From contig NZ_LECT01000006.1 of NCBI RefSeq assembly GCF_001027925.1, positions 310,001 through 374,000 of the forward strand: DNA of 64,000 nucleotides, read 5' to 3'. The stretch comes from Rhodopirellula islandica (GTDB lineage: Bacteria > Planctomycetota > Planctomycetia > Pirellulales > Pirellulaceae). The position numbers and the translations under genes were made by a program. The notes below the pieces were generated by a model that was not told where the DNA came from, did no database searches, and was given only the letters and a program-made list of their open reading frames with translations. Positions 45,721 to 54,450 of this stretch are shown here, in pieces (the stretch's first letter is position 1; each line of letters starts with the position of its first letter).

Positions 45721-46424
45721 CAGTGCGTCCCCAGGCGGGAGCCTGGGGACGAGCTGTGCGATCTTGTACCCCGGCTCTGCCTGGGCACACCCTGCTCCCG
45801 AGGCTCCTGCCTCACGAACCTGCAACCCGGCAGGCAGAGCCTGCAAGACAGTGCGTTCCCAGGCGGGAGCCTGGGGACGAGCCGTGCGATCTTGTGCCCC
45901 GGCTCTGCCTGGGCACACCCTGCCCCGAGGCTCCTGCCTCACGAACCTGCAACCCGGCAGGCAGAGCCCGCAAGACAGTGCGTTCCCAGGCGGGAGCCTG
46001 GGGACGAGCCGCGCGATCTTGTACCCAGGCTCTGCCTGGGCACACCCTGCCCCCGAGGCTCCCGCCTCACGAACCTGCAACCCGGCAGGCAGAGCCTGCA
46101 AGACAGTGCGTTCCCAGGCGGGAGCCTGGGGACGAGCTGTGCGATCTTGTACCCCGGCTCAGCCTGGGCACACCCTGCCCCGAGGCTCCCGCCTCACGAA
46201 CTTGCAACTCGGCAGGCAGAGCCCGCAAGACAGTGCGTTCCCAGGCGGGAGCCTGGGGACGAACCGTGCGATCGTGTGCCCCGGCTCTGCCTGGGCACAC
46301 CCTGCCCCGAGGCTCCTGCCTCACGAACCTGCAACCCGGCAGGCAGAGCCTGCTTTGGGATTGCTTGGTAGGAGGCGGGAGCCTCCCAGGCAGTGTGTTC
46401 CCAGGCGGGAGCCTGGGGACAAGA
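45721..46424 (+). repeat. Orphan hairpin-repeat array 2: five units of 127-128 bp
   Basis: The landmark GCGATCTTGT (or GCGATCGTGT) recurs at 45758, 45886, 46013, 46141 and 46268 (periods 128, 127, 128, 127). Each unit has the same four GCCT/AGGC hairpins as array 1 but a different spacer (CGAACCTGCAA, GACAGTGCG). No transposase is adjacent. The final unit is altered, ending with an extra GGAGGCGGGAGCCTCC hairpin. Confidence 0.92.
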
Positions 46425-46601
46425 CTGGGCAGCATCAACTGTGAGTCACTTCACAGACCAAAGGCTCCGCTTCCTGTAAAACGATTCCCGTCCCCGTGTG
46501 TCGGCTCACACTGCAAACGGACGTGCCGAGCCGAAGAGGAACCAGACAGGAATTCTCGTTCCAGACCAATCAAAGCTCCATTTTTGCAAGGATGCCTCTC
46601 C

Positions 46602-46886
46602 ATGTCTCGTAAAATACTCACCCGTGCATCAGTCGTCGGCGTGGCTGCGTTTGGAAGCCTGTGGCTTGCCGGATGCCGCCAGAACGGGAGTTGCACCGTT
46701 CCTTCGGCAGGGTATGGCTCGTCTGCCTACTCGGCGTCGCCTTCGTATTCCCAGCCCGCGTACCAGGGCTCTGGCTCGACGAACTCAGTGCCTGCGTCGT
46801 CGTATTCCGCCCCTGCACAAAGCTACTCAGCCCCTGGCGGTTCTGGGACACGCTCTGCGCCATCTGGCGGTTCAGGCACACGATAA
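46602..46886 (+). CDS. Small Ser/Tyr/Gly-rich lipoprotein
   Basis: A protein of 94 residues from ATG 46602. The signal ends in a lipobox, GSLWLAGC, so Cys25 would be lipidated. The mature part is low complexity: repeated SYSAP and SAP/GGSGTR units, rich in Ser, Pro, Tyr and Gly. It probably lies on the periplasmic face of a membrane. I know no family for it. The gene follows hairpin array 2 and precedes the phosphate transporter operon on the same strand, with about 430 bases between them. Confidence 0.65.
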   Translation: MSRKILTRASVVGVAAFGSLWLAGCRQNGSCTVPSAGYGSSAYSASPSYSQPAYQGSGSTNSVPASSYSAPAQSYSAPGGSGTRSAPSGGSGTR

Positions 46887-47058
46887 GCCATTCCGGAAGG
46901 GCAAGACGCAGGAAACGATTCTTGATCCGTCGGCATGGCTGACGCTTCGACACAGCAAACGTCGGCCAAGAAAAATTCGGATGTCGTGTAAGGATCGTGT
47001 CGGCCTACCGTCTTCACTTGCGAGCTGCCAAGGTTCGGCTTCCCGCGACGAGCTGAAG

Positions 47059-47187
47059 TCACGTGACGAGATTGTCTGTTGGGAACGGCACACGATCACC
47101 ATCCTTCCAATCAGCCGGTTCCTCGATGATCTGCTCCGGGCCGATCCACTTGATGTGTGCATGCAGAAACTGATTGACGTCTTCCAT
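47059..47187 (-). CDS. Possible 42-residue protein
   Basis: A short frame with ATG 47187 preceded by AAGGTGAG at good spacing. It reads MEDVNQFLHAHIKWIGPEQI and continues with EEPADWKDGDRVPFPTDNLV before TGA. The composition is balanced and protein-like, unlike random frames here. No family is recognised. It is divergent from pstS, so it could share that promoter region. Its small size makes the call tentative. Confidence 0.4.
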   Translation of the reverse strand: MEDVNQFLHAHIKWIGPEQIIEEPADWKDGDRVPFPTDNLVT

Positions 47188-47312
47188 TCGCTCACCTTTG
47201 AGGGTGTCATGTGTGGCTCGGTCCAGACCGGTTGGCATTGCTTCGGCTGCATCGACGGATGCGGTTTGGGATGTCAGGGAACCGTGGTGAAGAGTGTGTC
47301 GAAGGAGTCATC

Positions 47313-48158
47313 GTGATACCACGCCCACATCTTGTCAGGGCAATCGCCCTGTTGGTCCTGGGACTGCTGTTCTGCGTGTTCCCCGGTTGCTCTTCAAACG
47401 ATGCCGATCAAAACGAGAACCAAATCGTTTTGACTGGCTCGAGCACTGTTGCCCCGTTGATGAGTGAGATCGCCAAGCAATTTGAATCGCTGCACCCTGG
47501 AGTGCGTGTTGATGTGCAAAGCGGCGGCTCTTCACGAGGCGTTGCCGATGCGCGGCGTGGCCTCGCTGACATCGGGATGGTCTCGCGAGACCTCAAAGCA
47601 GAAGAACAGGACCTGACGGCGTTCCCGCTCGCTCGAGATGGTGTCTGCGTCATCATCCATCGGGACAATCCCGTGGCCTCACTCACCGACGATCAGCTTG
47701 TGGCCATCTACACAGATCGCATCAACAACTGGAAGGAAGTTGGCGGGGCAGACGCTCCCATCACCGTCGTCAATAAAGCTGAAGGTCGATCCACACTGGA
47801 GCTATTCGTTGGGCATTTCCAACTGAACAACGAACAAATCAAAGCCGATGCGGTGATCGGCGACAACGAACAGGGGATCAAGACAGTCGCCGGTAACCGT
47901 CACGCGATTGGTTATGTTTCGATTGGGACTGCTGAATACGATGCCAAGCACGACGTCGAGATCAAACTGCTCCCGCTGGCGGGGATAGCGGCATCCATCG
48001 AAAATGTACGAGCGGGTGACTTTCCTTTGTCGCGTCCATTGAATCTGGTCGTGCAAGGCACGCCAACCGGAATCGTGGCGGAGTTCATCGACTTTGCTCG
48101 CTCACGCGACGTCAATCAGATCATTCTGGAGCAGTACTTTGTCCCGCTCTCGCAGTGA
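47313..48158 (+). CDS. pstS: Phosphate ABC transporter substrate-binding lipoprotein
   Basis: A protein of 281 residues. GTG 47313 is chosen because GAAGGAG lies 5 bases upstream and a lipoprotein signal follows (ALLVLGLLFCVFPGC). LTGSSTVAPLM near the N-terminus is the phosphate-loop TGSST motif; QSGGSSRGVADARRGLADIGMVSR and GRSTLELF complete the PstS phosphate-binding set. It captures phosphate in the periplasm for PstCAB. It is the first gene of pstSCAB; no phoU, phoB or phoR gene is visible in the window. Confidence 0.93.
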   Translation: MIPRPHLVRAIALLVLGLLFCVFPGCSSNDADQNENQIVLTGSSTVAPLMSEIAKQFESLHPGVRVDVQSGGSSRGVADARRGLADIGMVSRDLKAEEQDLTAFPLARDGVCVIIHRDNPVASLTDDQLVAIYTDRINNWKEVGGADAPITVVNKAEGRSTLELFVGHFQLNNEQIKADAVIGDNEQGIKTVAGNRHAIGYVSIGTAEYDAKHDVEIKLLPLAGIAASIENVRAGDFPLSRPLNLVVQGTPTGIVAEFIDFARSRDVNQIILEQYFVPLSQ

Positions 48159-49005
48159 TGTCACGCTCGTTTGGATCCTTCGCGGATGCGGGTTGCTGAC
48201 CGGAGCGATCACGGTGGTGATTGTGGGGTTTCTGCTTTGGGAATCACTGCCCGCGATTCGCGATGTTGGTGTTCGTCGATTCGTTTCTGACCAATCCTGG
48301 CACCCGTCCGCTGGGGCGACCGGCGGGCAATTCAATCTTGTTCCGATGATGGTGGCGACGTCGCTGGCAACCGCGGGCGCCGTTCTCCTGGCAGCACCAC
48401 TTGGCATTGGCTCGGCGGTGTTCGCACACTTCTATGCACCGCGCCGATTGAGGCACACGCACGGCAAAATGATCGAACTGCTCGCCGGGATTCCTTCGGT
48501 GGTCTACGGTCTGTGGGGCCTGGTCGTGCTCGTCCCATTGATTGCACGCTGGCATCCGCCAGGCACCAGTCTGTTCTCGGCGATCATCGTCTTGACGATC
48601 ATGATTCTTCCAACCATCGCGTTGCTCGCCGGTGCTGCGTTCGACAATTTGCCAAGCGAATACCTGCGAGCTTCCGCGGCACTCGGGTTGTCTCGCGGGC
48701 GAACCGTTTTGAGCGTCGTGTTGCCGGCCTCTCGATCGGGTCTGTTCACGGCCGTGTTGTTGGGGACAGGCCGGGCGATCGGCGAGACCATGGCGGTGCT
48801 GATGGTTGCTGGCAATGTCGTCCAGAACCCGACCAGCATCTTTCAGCCGGTCCGTACGATCACGGCAAACATTGCGTTGGAGATGGCTTACGCGATGGAG
48901 GGCCATCGTTCGGCACTGTTTGTGTGCGGACTGCTCTTGATGGGAATGGTCATGGTGTTGGTTGGCTTCGCAGAATGGGTCAGTCAAGGACGCATTCATG
49001 GATAG
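48139..49005 (+). CDS. pstC: Phosphate ABC transporter permease
   Basis: About 288 residues from TTG 48139, which overlaps pstS by 20 bases; the frame is open back to 48094 but no better start is seen. Six membrane segments can be read, beginning GLLTGAITVVIVGFLLW. ELLAGIPSVVYGLWGL and the EAA-like loop EYLRASAALGLSRGRTVLSVVLP are typical of PstC. It forms the channel with PstA. The downstream pstA start overlaps its end by 8 bases. Confidence 0.9.
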   Translation: MSRSRSDVTLVWILRGCGLLTGAITVVIVGFLLWESLPAIRDVGVRRFVSDQSWHPSAGATGGQFNLVPMMVATSLATAGAVLLAAPLGIGSAVFAHFYAPRRLRHTHGKMIELLAGIPSVVYGLWGLVVLVPLIARWHPPGTSLFSAIIVLTIMILPTIALLAGAAFDNLPSEYLRASAALGLSRGRTVLSVVLPASRSGLFTAVLLGTGRAIGETMAVLMVAGNVVQNPTSIFQPVRTITANIALEMAYAMEGHRSALFVCGLLLMGMVMVLVGFAEWVSQGRIHG

Positions 49006-49876
49006 CACAACCACCACGCCTTCGCGTCCAACTGTCAGCAGGCTGCTTGATTCCCTGGCGACCTGTGTCGTGTGGTCCATCGCCGCGATGGTCAGTGTTG
49101 TTTTTGTCTGGATCTTAGCGGACATCGTGATTGCCGGCCTGCCCTCGATCTCCTGGGCGTTTCTGACGGAAGCTCCTCGCAACGCGGGACGTGATGGAGG
49201 GATCTTTCCCATCGTTGTTTCAACGCTGCTCATTCTGGCCGTTGCGATGGTCGTGTCCGTGCCGCTGGGAGTCGGGACTGCGATCCTGCTAAGTGAGTTG
49301 ACGCAGGCGGAAAGTCTGTTTGGAAAGCTGGTGAGAAGAAGCTTGGATGTACTCGCAGGGGTGCCCTCCATTGTGTTCGGGCTATTCGGCAACGCATTTT
49401 TTTGCATCCACTTGGGGCTGGGGTTTTCCATCTTATCGGGCGGTCTCACACTATCATGCATGGTGCTGCCGATCCTGATTCGAGCGACGGAAGAAGGGTT
49501 TCGTTCCGTTCCGAATGAATATCGGATGGGGGCTGCGGCGTTGGGATTGTCGCGAACAGCCACGCTTGTCCAACTGCTATTGCCAGCCGCTGTGCCAGGT
49601 GTCGTTGTCGGATTGGTGCTTGGTATCGGCCGAGCGTTGGCTGAGACCGCGGCGTTGATTTTTACCAGCGGATACGTCGACCGCTCACCCGATTCGTTGT
49701 TTGATTCCGGGCGTGCCTTGTCTGTTCACATTTTTGATCTGTCGATGAATGTCGCTGGCGGTGATCGGCATGCGTATGGCTCCGCGTTGGTTCTCATTGC
49801 GATGTTGTTGGTCATCAACGCGAGTGCTAGCTGGACTGCCAATCGTTGGCTGAGAAAAAGGATCGTGGTGACATGA
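48998..49876 (+). CDS. pstA: Phosphate ABC transporter permease
   Basis: A protein of 292 residues from ATG 48998. The region APRNAGRDGGIFPIVVSTLL is typical of PstA, DVLAGVPSIVFGLFGN is the permease motif, and the coupling loop is EYRMGAAALGLSRTATLVQLLLP. Six hydrophobic segments are seen. Its stop overlaps the pstB ATG (ATGA at 49873-49876), which points to translational coupling. Confidence 0.92.
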   Translation: MDSTTTTPSRPTVSRLLDSLATCVVWSIAAMVSVVFVWILADIVIAGLPSISWAFLTEAPRNAGRDGGIFPIVVSTLLILAVAMVVSVPLGVGTAILLSELTQAESLFGKLVRRSLDVLAGVPSIVFGLFGNAFFCIHLGLGFSILSGGLTLSCMVLPILIRATEEGFRSVPNEYRMGAAALGLSRTATLVQLLLPAAVPGVVVGLVLGIGRALAETAALIFTSGYVDRSPDSLFDSGRALSVHIFDLSMNVAGGDRHAYGSALVLIAMLLVINASASWTANRWLRKRIVVT

Positions 49877-50751
49877 ACGCAAAAGACAGAGCAGCACGCA
49901 ACCAAGATGGTTGCCAACGAGCGTCTTGCCCCGAAAGCAACGGGTTCACACTTAGTCCCGTCGACACCGGGCCACCTTGCTGTCTTCCTCAACCGCTGAT
50001 TGAAGTCGACGGGCTTGCGGTTCACTACGGCAACGCTCGCGTCTTGAGCGGGATTTCGTTGACGATCCACCGAGGGTGTGTGACCGCGTTGATCGGGCCA
50101 TCGGGATGCGGGAAATCGAGCTTCTTGAGTAGCCTGAACCGGATGACGGACATGATTCCTGGATGCCGAGTGGAGGGGAAGGTTGCGCTCGGTGCGCTCG
50201 ACGTCCGCGCGACCAAGGACCTGATCTCGCTCCGCCGTCGCGTCGGAATGATCTTTCAAAAGCCAAATCCATTTCCGCTTTCGATACGCAAAAACATCGA
50301 AATGCCACTGAAAGAACACGGGATTCGGAACCGGAGCGAGCGTGCAGAAATCATCGAGACCGTTCTCGAAGACGTCGGCCTGTGGGCGGAAGTGAAGGAT
50401 CGGCTTGACTCGTCTGCCTTGTCCCTTTCGGGTGGCCAGCAGCAGCGGCTTTGCATCGCACGGGCGCTTGCTTTGCGTCCCGAAGTTCTCTTGATGGATG
50501 AGCCGTGCAGCGCCCTGGACCCGCTGGCCAGTGGTGTGGTGGAAGAGTTGCTGCTCCGTTTTCGAGGTCGGTACACTGTTGTCATCGTGACCCACAACTT
50601 GCAGCAAGCCCGGCGGGTCGCCGATTACGCGGCATTCTTCTGGGCGACCGACGGGACTGGCACGTTGATCGAGCACGGGACCGGTGCTCGCATCTTCGAT
50701 GAACCACGACAACCGTTGACGGTCGCCTACGTCAACGGCAAGGCGGGTTAA
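49873..50751 (+). CDS. pstB: Phosphate ABC transporter ATPase
   Basis: A protein of 292 residues. Walker A GPSGCGKSSFL, signature LSGGQQQRLCIARAL and Walker B VLLMDEPCSALDP are complete, with the switch His in VIVTHNLQQARR. SLNRMTDMIPGCRVEGKVAL after Walker A is characteristic of PstB. An N-terminal extension of about 40 residues (ATG 49873) precedes the usual start of homology near LIEVDGLAVHYG. It powers phosphate import through PstCA. Confidence 0.94.
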   Translation: MNAKDRAARNQDGCQRASCPESNGFTLSPVDTGPPCCLPQPLIEVDGLAVHYGNARVLSGISLTIHRGCVTALIGPSGCGKSSFLSSLNRMTDMIPGCRVEGKVALGALDVRATKDLISLRRRVGMIFQKPNPFPLSIRKNIEMPLKEHGIRNRSERAEIIETVLEDVGLWAEVKDRLDSSALSLSGGQQQRLCIARALALRPEVLLMDEPCSALDPLASGVVEELLLRFRGRYTVVIVTHNLQQARRVADYAAFFWATDGTGTLIEHGTGARIFDEPRQPLTVAYVNGKAG

Positions 50752-50829
50752 CGCATAGAGTGCGAATCCAATCGGAAAGCTTCTGGACCATCCGCCTGAA
50801 TCAAGCAAGTCGGCGGCGAAGCCCATCGG

Positions 50830-51432
50830 GTGATCGTGTTCTCACGCTATCCAGAACCTGGTGTGACCAAGACCCGGATGATTCCGGCGCGAGGGGCTGA
50901 GTGTGCGGCACGGCTGCAGCAGTCACTGACGAAACGGACGTTGGGCGTCGCGAGTGAGTATCGAAGCGGCCATTCATGTGATTTGGAAGTGCGATTCGCC
51001 GGTGGTGATTCAACACGAATGCGAAACGCATTTGGAACGGACAAGGAGTATCGTTCCCAGCAAGGTGAAAGTTTGGGGGAGCGATTGATCGATGCATTCG
51101 CCGTGGCCTTCAACGAAGGTGCAACACGCGTCGTCGTGATCGGATCGGACTGTCCCGAAATGGACCCCACCATTCTTGACGAGGCGATGAGGGCACTGTC
51201 GCGTGCCGATGTGGTGTTGGGGCCAGCGATCGATGGTGGTTACGACCTGATTGGGTTGAACGCGAACCAGCCTGGCCTCTTTCAAGAGATTGACTGGGGT
51301 GGCGAAAGTGTGTTCCGACAAACCGCCCGGAAGGCAATTCAGTTGCGATTCAAAGTTCATGGTTTGCAAACGCTTTTTCGTTGCGAATCGACGACGACCG
51401 TTGGGGGTTGCGGTGGATCGAGCGCGGCGTGA
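50830..51432 (+). pseudogene. DUF2064 (TIGR04282-type) glycosyltransferase, C-terminus lost
   Basis: GTG 50830 starts with MIVFSRYPEPGVTKTRM, the N-terminal signature of the DUF2064 family linked to arsenosugar biosynthesis, and GSDCPEMDP and GPAIDGGYDLIGL follow. The usual C-terminal D-x-D-T-P-x-D-L is absent; after about residue 175 the frame runs into sequence that in another frame encodes part of a GT2 enzyme. The truncated product may still fold, so the pseudogene label is a judgement. Confidence 0.7.
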
Positions 51433-51734
51433 ACTTCAGATCGCGTTTCCTCGGACGACCCTACGGGGATCAGGGATTGTTTGTGTCCGCCCGTCGGTTT
51501 TTCGAAATCGGTGGTTTTCCGAATTGGCCGCTCATGGAAGACGTTGAGCTATGCCGCCGTTTGCGGAAGCAGGGAACCATTTCGCTGGTCGAAGCCGCCG
51601 TCACAACTTCCGCCTGCCGGTGGCTGCGACTGGGGATTCTAAAAACCACCCTCATCAACCAACTTTGCATCGCCGGTTTCGGCTTGGGCATTCCACCGGA
51701 CACGTTGCAGCGCTGGTATCGGTCGCGGCGTTGA
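51366..51734 (+). pseudogene. C-terminal part of a TIGR04283-type GT2 glycosyltransferase
   Basis: The frame encodes AFSLRIDDDRWGLRWIERGV, then GRPYGDQGLFVSARRFFEIGGF and PLMEDVELCRRLR, the second half of the GT2 protein that normally accompanies DUF2064 in arsenosugar clusters. The N-terminal half with the nucleotide-binding DxD is missing, and the frame differs from that of the upstream DUF2064 gene. An internal deletion across two adjacent genes explains both fragments. Confidence 0.75.
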
Positions 51735-51751
51735 GTCTCGCAAGTCTTGCA

Positions 51752-52429
51752 CTACCCGTGCTTGCCAATTTCCCACCCGCTACCGCCAAGATGCTTCTGG
51801 GCGAAAGCCGCGGATTCTGGTTCAAGAGTTGTCGCGAACGTGTCGTTCCAGCGATTCAGGAATCCAAATAACGCAATCGTTGCTCCCAATTCAACGATCT
51901 GTTCGTCGCTGTAGTGCAGTTTCAGGGCGGCGAAGTGTTCGCTGGACACAGTGTTGGGCGTGCTGCCAGCAGCAAGTGCGAAGCGTAACGCAGCGACTTC
52001 CGCAGCGTCGAAAAGGTCGCTGTTCTCGAAGTCCCAAACCGCTTCGAGCTTTTCGACGGATACGCCCAGGTGAAAGGCCTCTCCGATCGTGTGCGCTTGG
52101 CAGTACCGACATCCTGATGCATTGCTGCTCACATGGGCAACCAAACTTTTCAGCGGCGCAGGGACCCGGGATTTGGATTGCTGATGACGGATCGTCCAGA
52201 CGATGTTCTTCCAGAACAACCGGACGCCCGTCCAAATCGGTATGCGACGGTCGGTTGGCGGGCCCAGGATGTTTCCAACCAGCATTGCGAAGCTGCCGAG
52301 CACTGCTGGTTGACGAGCCATCGTCAACATCGAGTTTGGAACCACGCCGAGTTGCTGTCGTGCCATGCGAAAGATCAGTTCACATTCGCGGGCTTCGGAT
52401 TTCTTCCGCGGAGATAGATGGGATGGCAT
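51752..52429 (-). CDS. Carboxymuconolactone decarboxylase/AhpD-like protein
   Basis: A protein of 225 residues. The core SNASGCRYCQAHTIGEAFHLG at about 100-120 has the CxxC plus His of the AhpD/CMD fold used by peroxidase-related proteins; LEAVWDFENSDLFDAAEVAAL follows as expected. The first 70 residues include VVPNSMLTMARQPAVLGSFAML, also typical of the family. Such proteins reduce peroxides with thiol partners or act as decarboxylases; which applies here is not known. It is convergent with the GT2 remnant. Confidence 0.85.
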   Translation of the reverse strand: MPSHLSPRKKSEARECELIFRMARQQLGVVPNSMLTMARQPAVLGSFAMLVGNILGPPTDRRIPIWTGVRLFWKNIVWTIRHQQSKSRVPAPLKSLVAHVSSNASGCRYCQAHTIGEAFHLGVSVEKLEAVWDFENSDLFDAAEVAALRFALAAGSTPNTVSSEHFAALKLHYSDEQIVELGATIALFGFLNRWNDTFATTLEPESAAFAQKHLGGSGWEIGKHG

Positions 52430-52549
52430 GAATGCTGAACTCCAACAAAACGATCGAGCGTGATGATCAAGGTCGCCAATCCGCGAGTGTCGTCGAACGC
52501 TGGGATGTGAAGTGACGGACCATACTGCGGGGCAATCCGGAGGGCAACG

Positions 52550-53551
52550 TCAGCGACTCGCAATCTCAGTTTCAGGACGAAATGCATGCCATGCAAACCA
52601 AAACGTATTCATCCACTGAAGTTCAGCCTCAGCCTTGATGACTCGAATCGTTTGATCGTCAGCGTCGAAGGCCACGGTGAACTTTCTGTTGCCCAGTGAC
52701 ATTTCGATTTGCTTCGACTTCCCTCCCAACGCGGAAATCGGAATCGCCATTGAGTTGGCATCGTCCCAAACCCCCAACACGCTTTCCTTCAAGGGCAAGG
52801 CGTTGCTGATTGGTTTTGCTGGGAACATCAGCTGGGGCTGTTTGAAATAGCGGGCGTACGGACTGCCTTGATAGTTTCGCCGGTGCCCCGTTTCCGATGA
52901 GAGGACGGTTGTGTTTGGGTTGCGAGCTTGCCATGCAGCCCACGTGGTGAGTTCCATTGGCAACACTCCCAACTTCATTCCGGCACCGGGTCCTGAAACA
53001 CCTTCGCCTTTCACCTGCGACCAAAGACTTTCCGTGTTGGATCGATCGTACATCAACAGGTTGCTGTTGTAGAGCAAACCGGAGACGCCGAACGCCAGTT
53101 CTCCGAGCGGAGTCTGGCGATCAAAGACGACGGCGGAGTCACACAGGGGACAGTAGGTCACCGCGATCGGTCGTTCTCCGATGCGATCATTGATGATCTC
53201 GTGATAGTTCAAAATCGCAAGCGGGTAGGCACGCGATTCACCCCCCGACGCAACGCCGATCACCCGGTCGCTGGCCCGCAAGTAAGTCGCTTCCGCCGCC
53301 GATACCATCTTTGGATTCGACAGAGAGGGGATGCCGTCTTTGGGAGGACCACCCGAGCGAATCTCCTGGGCGGGGATGGTGGCGTGCCTCAAGTCAAATC
53401 CGACACCTCCTTGACCTGGAAGTTGCACCGGTTGGGCGATTGGCGGATTGCTGGGGAAATGATCCGCATGACGTTGCAGCGACCATGACACTGCCATCGC
53501 GAACGAAGTGAAAAGCAGACAACGGCGGATCAGTCCGGACTGAATACCCAT
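52550..53551 (-). CDS. DUF3179 family secreted protein
   Basis: A protein of 333 residues with an N-terminal signal (CLLFTSFAMAVSWSLQ). RAYPLAILNYHEIINDRIGE followed by PIAVTYCPLCDSAVVFDR is the DUF3179 signature, with conserved Cys residues in CPLC and a His. GVSGLLYNSNLLMYDR and ETGHRRNYQGSPYA also belong to the family. Its activity is unknown; it is exported and found in marine and halophilic bacteria. It stands alone, with about 120 bases to the next gene. Confidence 0.88.
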   Translation of the reverse strand: MGIQSGLIRRCLLFTSFAMAVSWSLQRHADHFPSNPPIAQPVQLPGQGGVGFDLRHATIPAQEIRSGGPPKDGIPSLSNPKMVSAAEATYLRASDRVIGVASGGESRAYPLAILNYHEIINDRIGERPIAVTYCPLCDSAVVFDRQTPLGELAFGVSGLLYNSNLLMYDRSNTESLWSQVKGEGVSGPGAGMKLGVLPMELTTWAAWQARNPNTTVLSSETGHRRNYQGSPYARYFKQPQLMFPAKPISNALPLKESVLGVWDDANSMAIPISALGGKSKQIEMSLGNRKFTVAFDADDQTIRVIKAEAELQWMNTFWFAWHAFRPETEIASR

Positions 53552-53957
53552 TTCGGATCAACTCCTTTTCGATGAATCGAGAGACCTGAGTGAGCTGCCT
53601 GGCGATGACGTGTCGAGGCGACGTCAGAATGATTTCCGGCAGCGACCGATGGGGTGGCCATGCGTTTTTCCCATCGGTCCAATGTCACGATCGCAGCGAG
53701 GAGCTCATTGGGCAGTGAGGCAACTCACAGTTTGCAAAAGATCCGCAAAACACTTCGTAGCAATCTTCATCGAGGGAGCCTCTTGATCAGTGTAGCTCTG
53801 GATCGTTCCCCAGTGAACGAAAGCCCCGCAGCGAATTGTTTCTTGCTCCTTCTTCCTCGCGTTTCGAGCGGGAGAGGGTTGGGGTGGGGTAGCTGACCTG
53901 CTACGACTTCATCACTCACTCTTTAAACTTCACCCCTTCACTTATGAGCTTCCAAAG
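53552..53957. other. Intergenic region, no gene seen
   Basis: The 406 bases between DUF3179 and TspO-like genes contain no supported gene. Near 53858-53892 is CGTTTCGAGCGGGAGAGGG followed by TTGGGGTGGGG, which looks like a degraded intergenic repeat. Confidence 0.45.
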
Positions 53958-54353
53958 ATGAGTTGGCGAGACTGGTACGACGCGCTCGACAAACCGGCTT
54001 GGACGCCTGAGCCTTCGACGATTGGCACGATCTGGCAAATTCTTTACCCGATCATCCTGCTCACGTTCGGATACGTTTTCTACCGTGTCGCCCGCAAGCA
54101 AATCCCATGGCCCGTCGCGATCCCCTTCGCCATCAATCTGATCGCGAACATCGCCTTCACACCAATCCAGTTCGGCCTGCGGAACCTGCCCCTTGCCGCG
54201 ATCGACATCGCGATCGTGTGGATCACGATTGTCTGGGCGATGAAAGCCATTTGGCCGCACCATCGCTGGATCGCTGTGGCTCAAATCCCGTACCTGATCT
54301 GGGTGACGATCGCGACCGTGTTGCAATTCACGATCACCTGGAACAACGGCTGA
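53958..54353 (+). CDS. TspO/MBR-like membrane protein
   Basis: A protein of 131 residues. It starts MSWRDWYDALDKPAWTPEPS, close to the 'W..L.KP.W.P...' entry of TspO/MBR proteins. Further matches are WQILYPIILLTFGYVFYRVA, NLIANIAFTPIQFGLRNLPL and AAIDIAIVWITIVWAMKAIW. Five membrane segments can be counted with short loops. TspO proteins bind porphyrins or sterol-like ligands. At 131 residues it is shorter than the usual 155-170, so this is a divergent or minimal member. Confidence 0.75.
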   Translation: MSWRDWYDALDKPAWTPEPSTIGTIWQILYPIILLTFGYVFYRVARKQIPWPVAIPFAINLIANIAFTPIQFGLRNLPLAAIDIAIVWITIVWAMKAIWPHHRWIAVAQIPYLIWVTIATVLQFTITWNNG

Positions 54354-54450
54354 CTCTTTCGTGGGCCAGGCCCCGTTTGATGCGATGAGACGACCGTTCA
54401 AAGAGGGCTGCCCCGACTGATCGAAGTTGACGACGGCGACATCGCCGTCT

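Noticed and set aside
45721-46424. CRISPR array
   Set aside because: Period is about 127 bp with the whole unit conserved; there are no short repeats with unique spacers and no cas genes.
47188-47312. Pho box upstream of pstS
   Set aside because: No convincing pair of CTGTCAT-like direct repeats could be found by eye.
46498-47316. Plus-strand frame of 272 codons overlapping the lipoprotein and the pstS start
   Set aside because: It overlaps two better-supported genes in other frames and has no signal peptide or domain.
48244-49563. Minus-strand frame of 439 codons opposite pstC/pstA
   Set aside because: Antisense shadow of two clear permease genes, with no motif and a composition biased to His, Arg and Gln.
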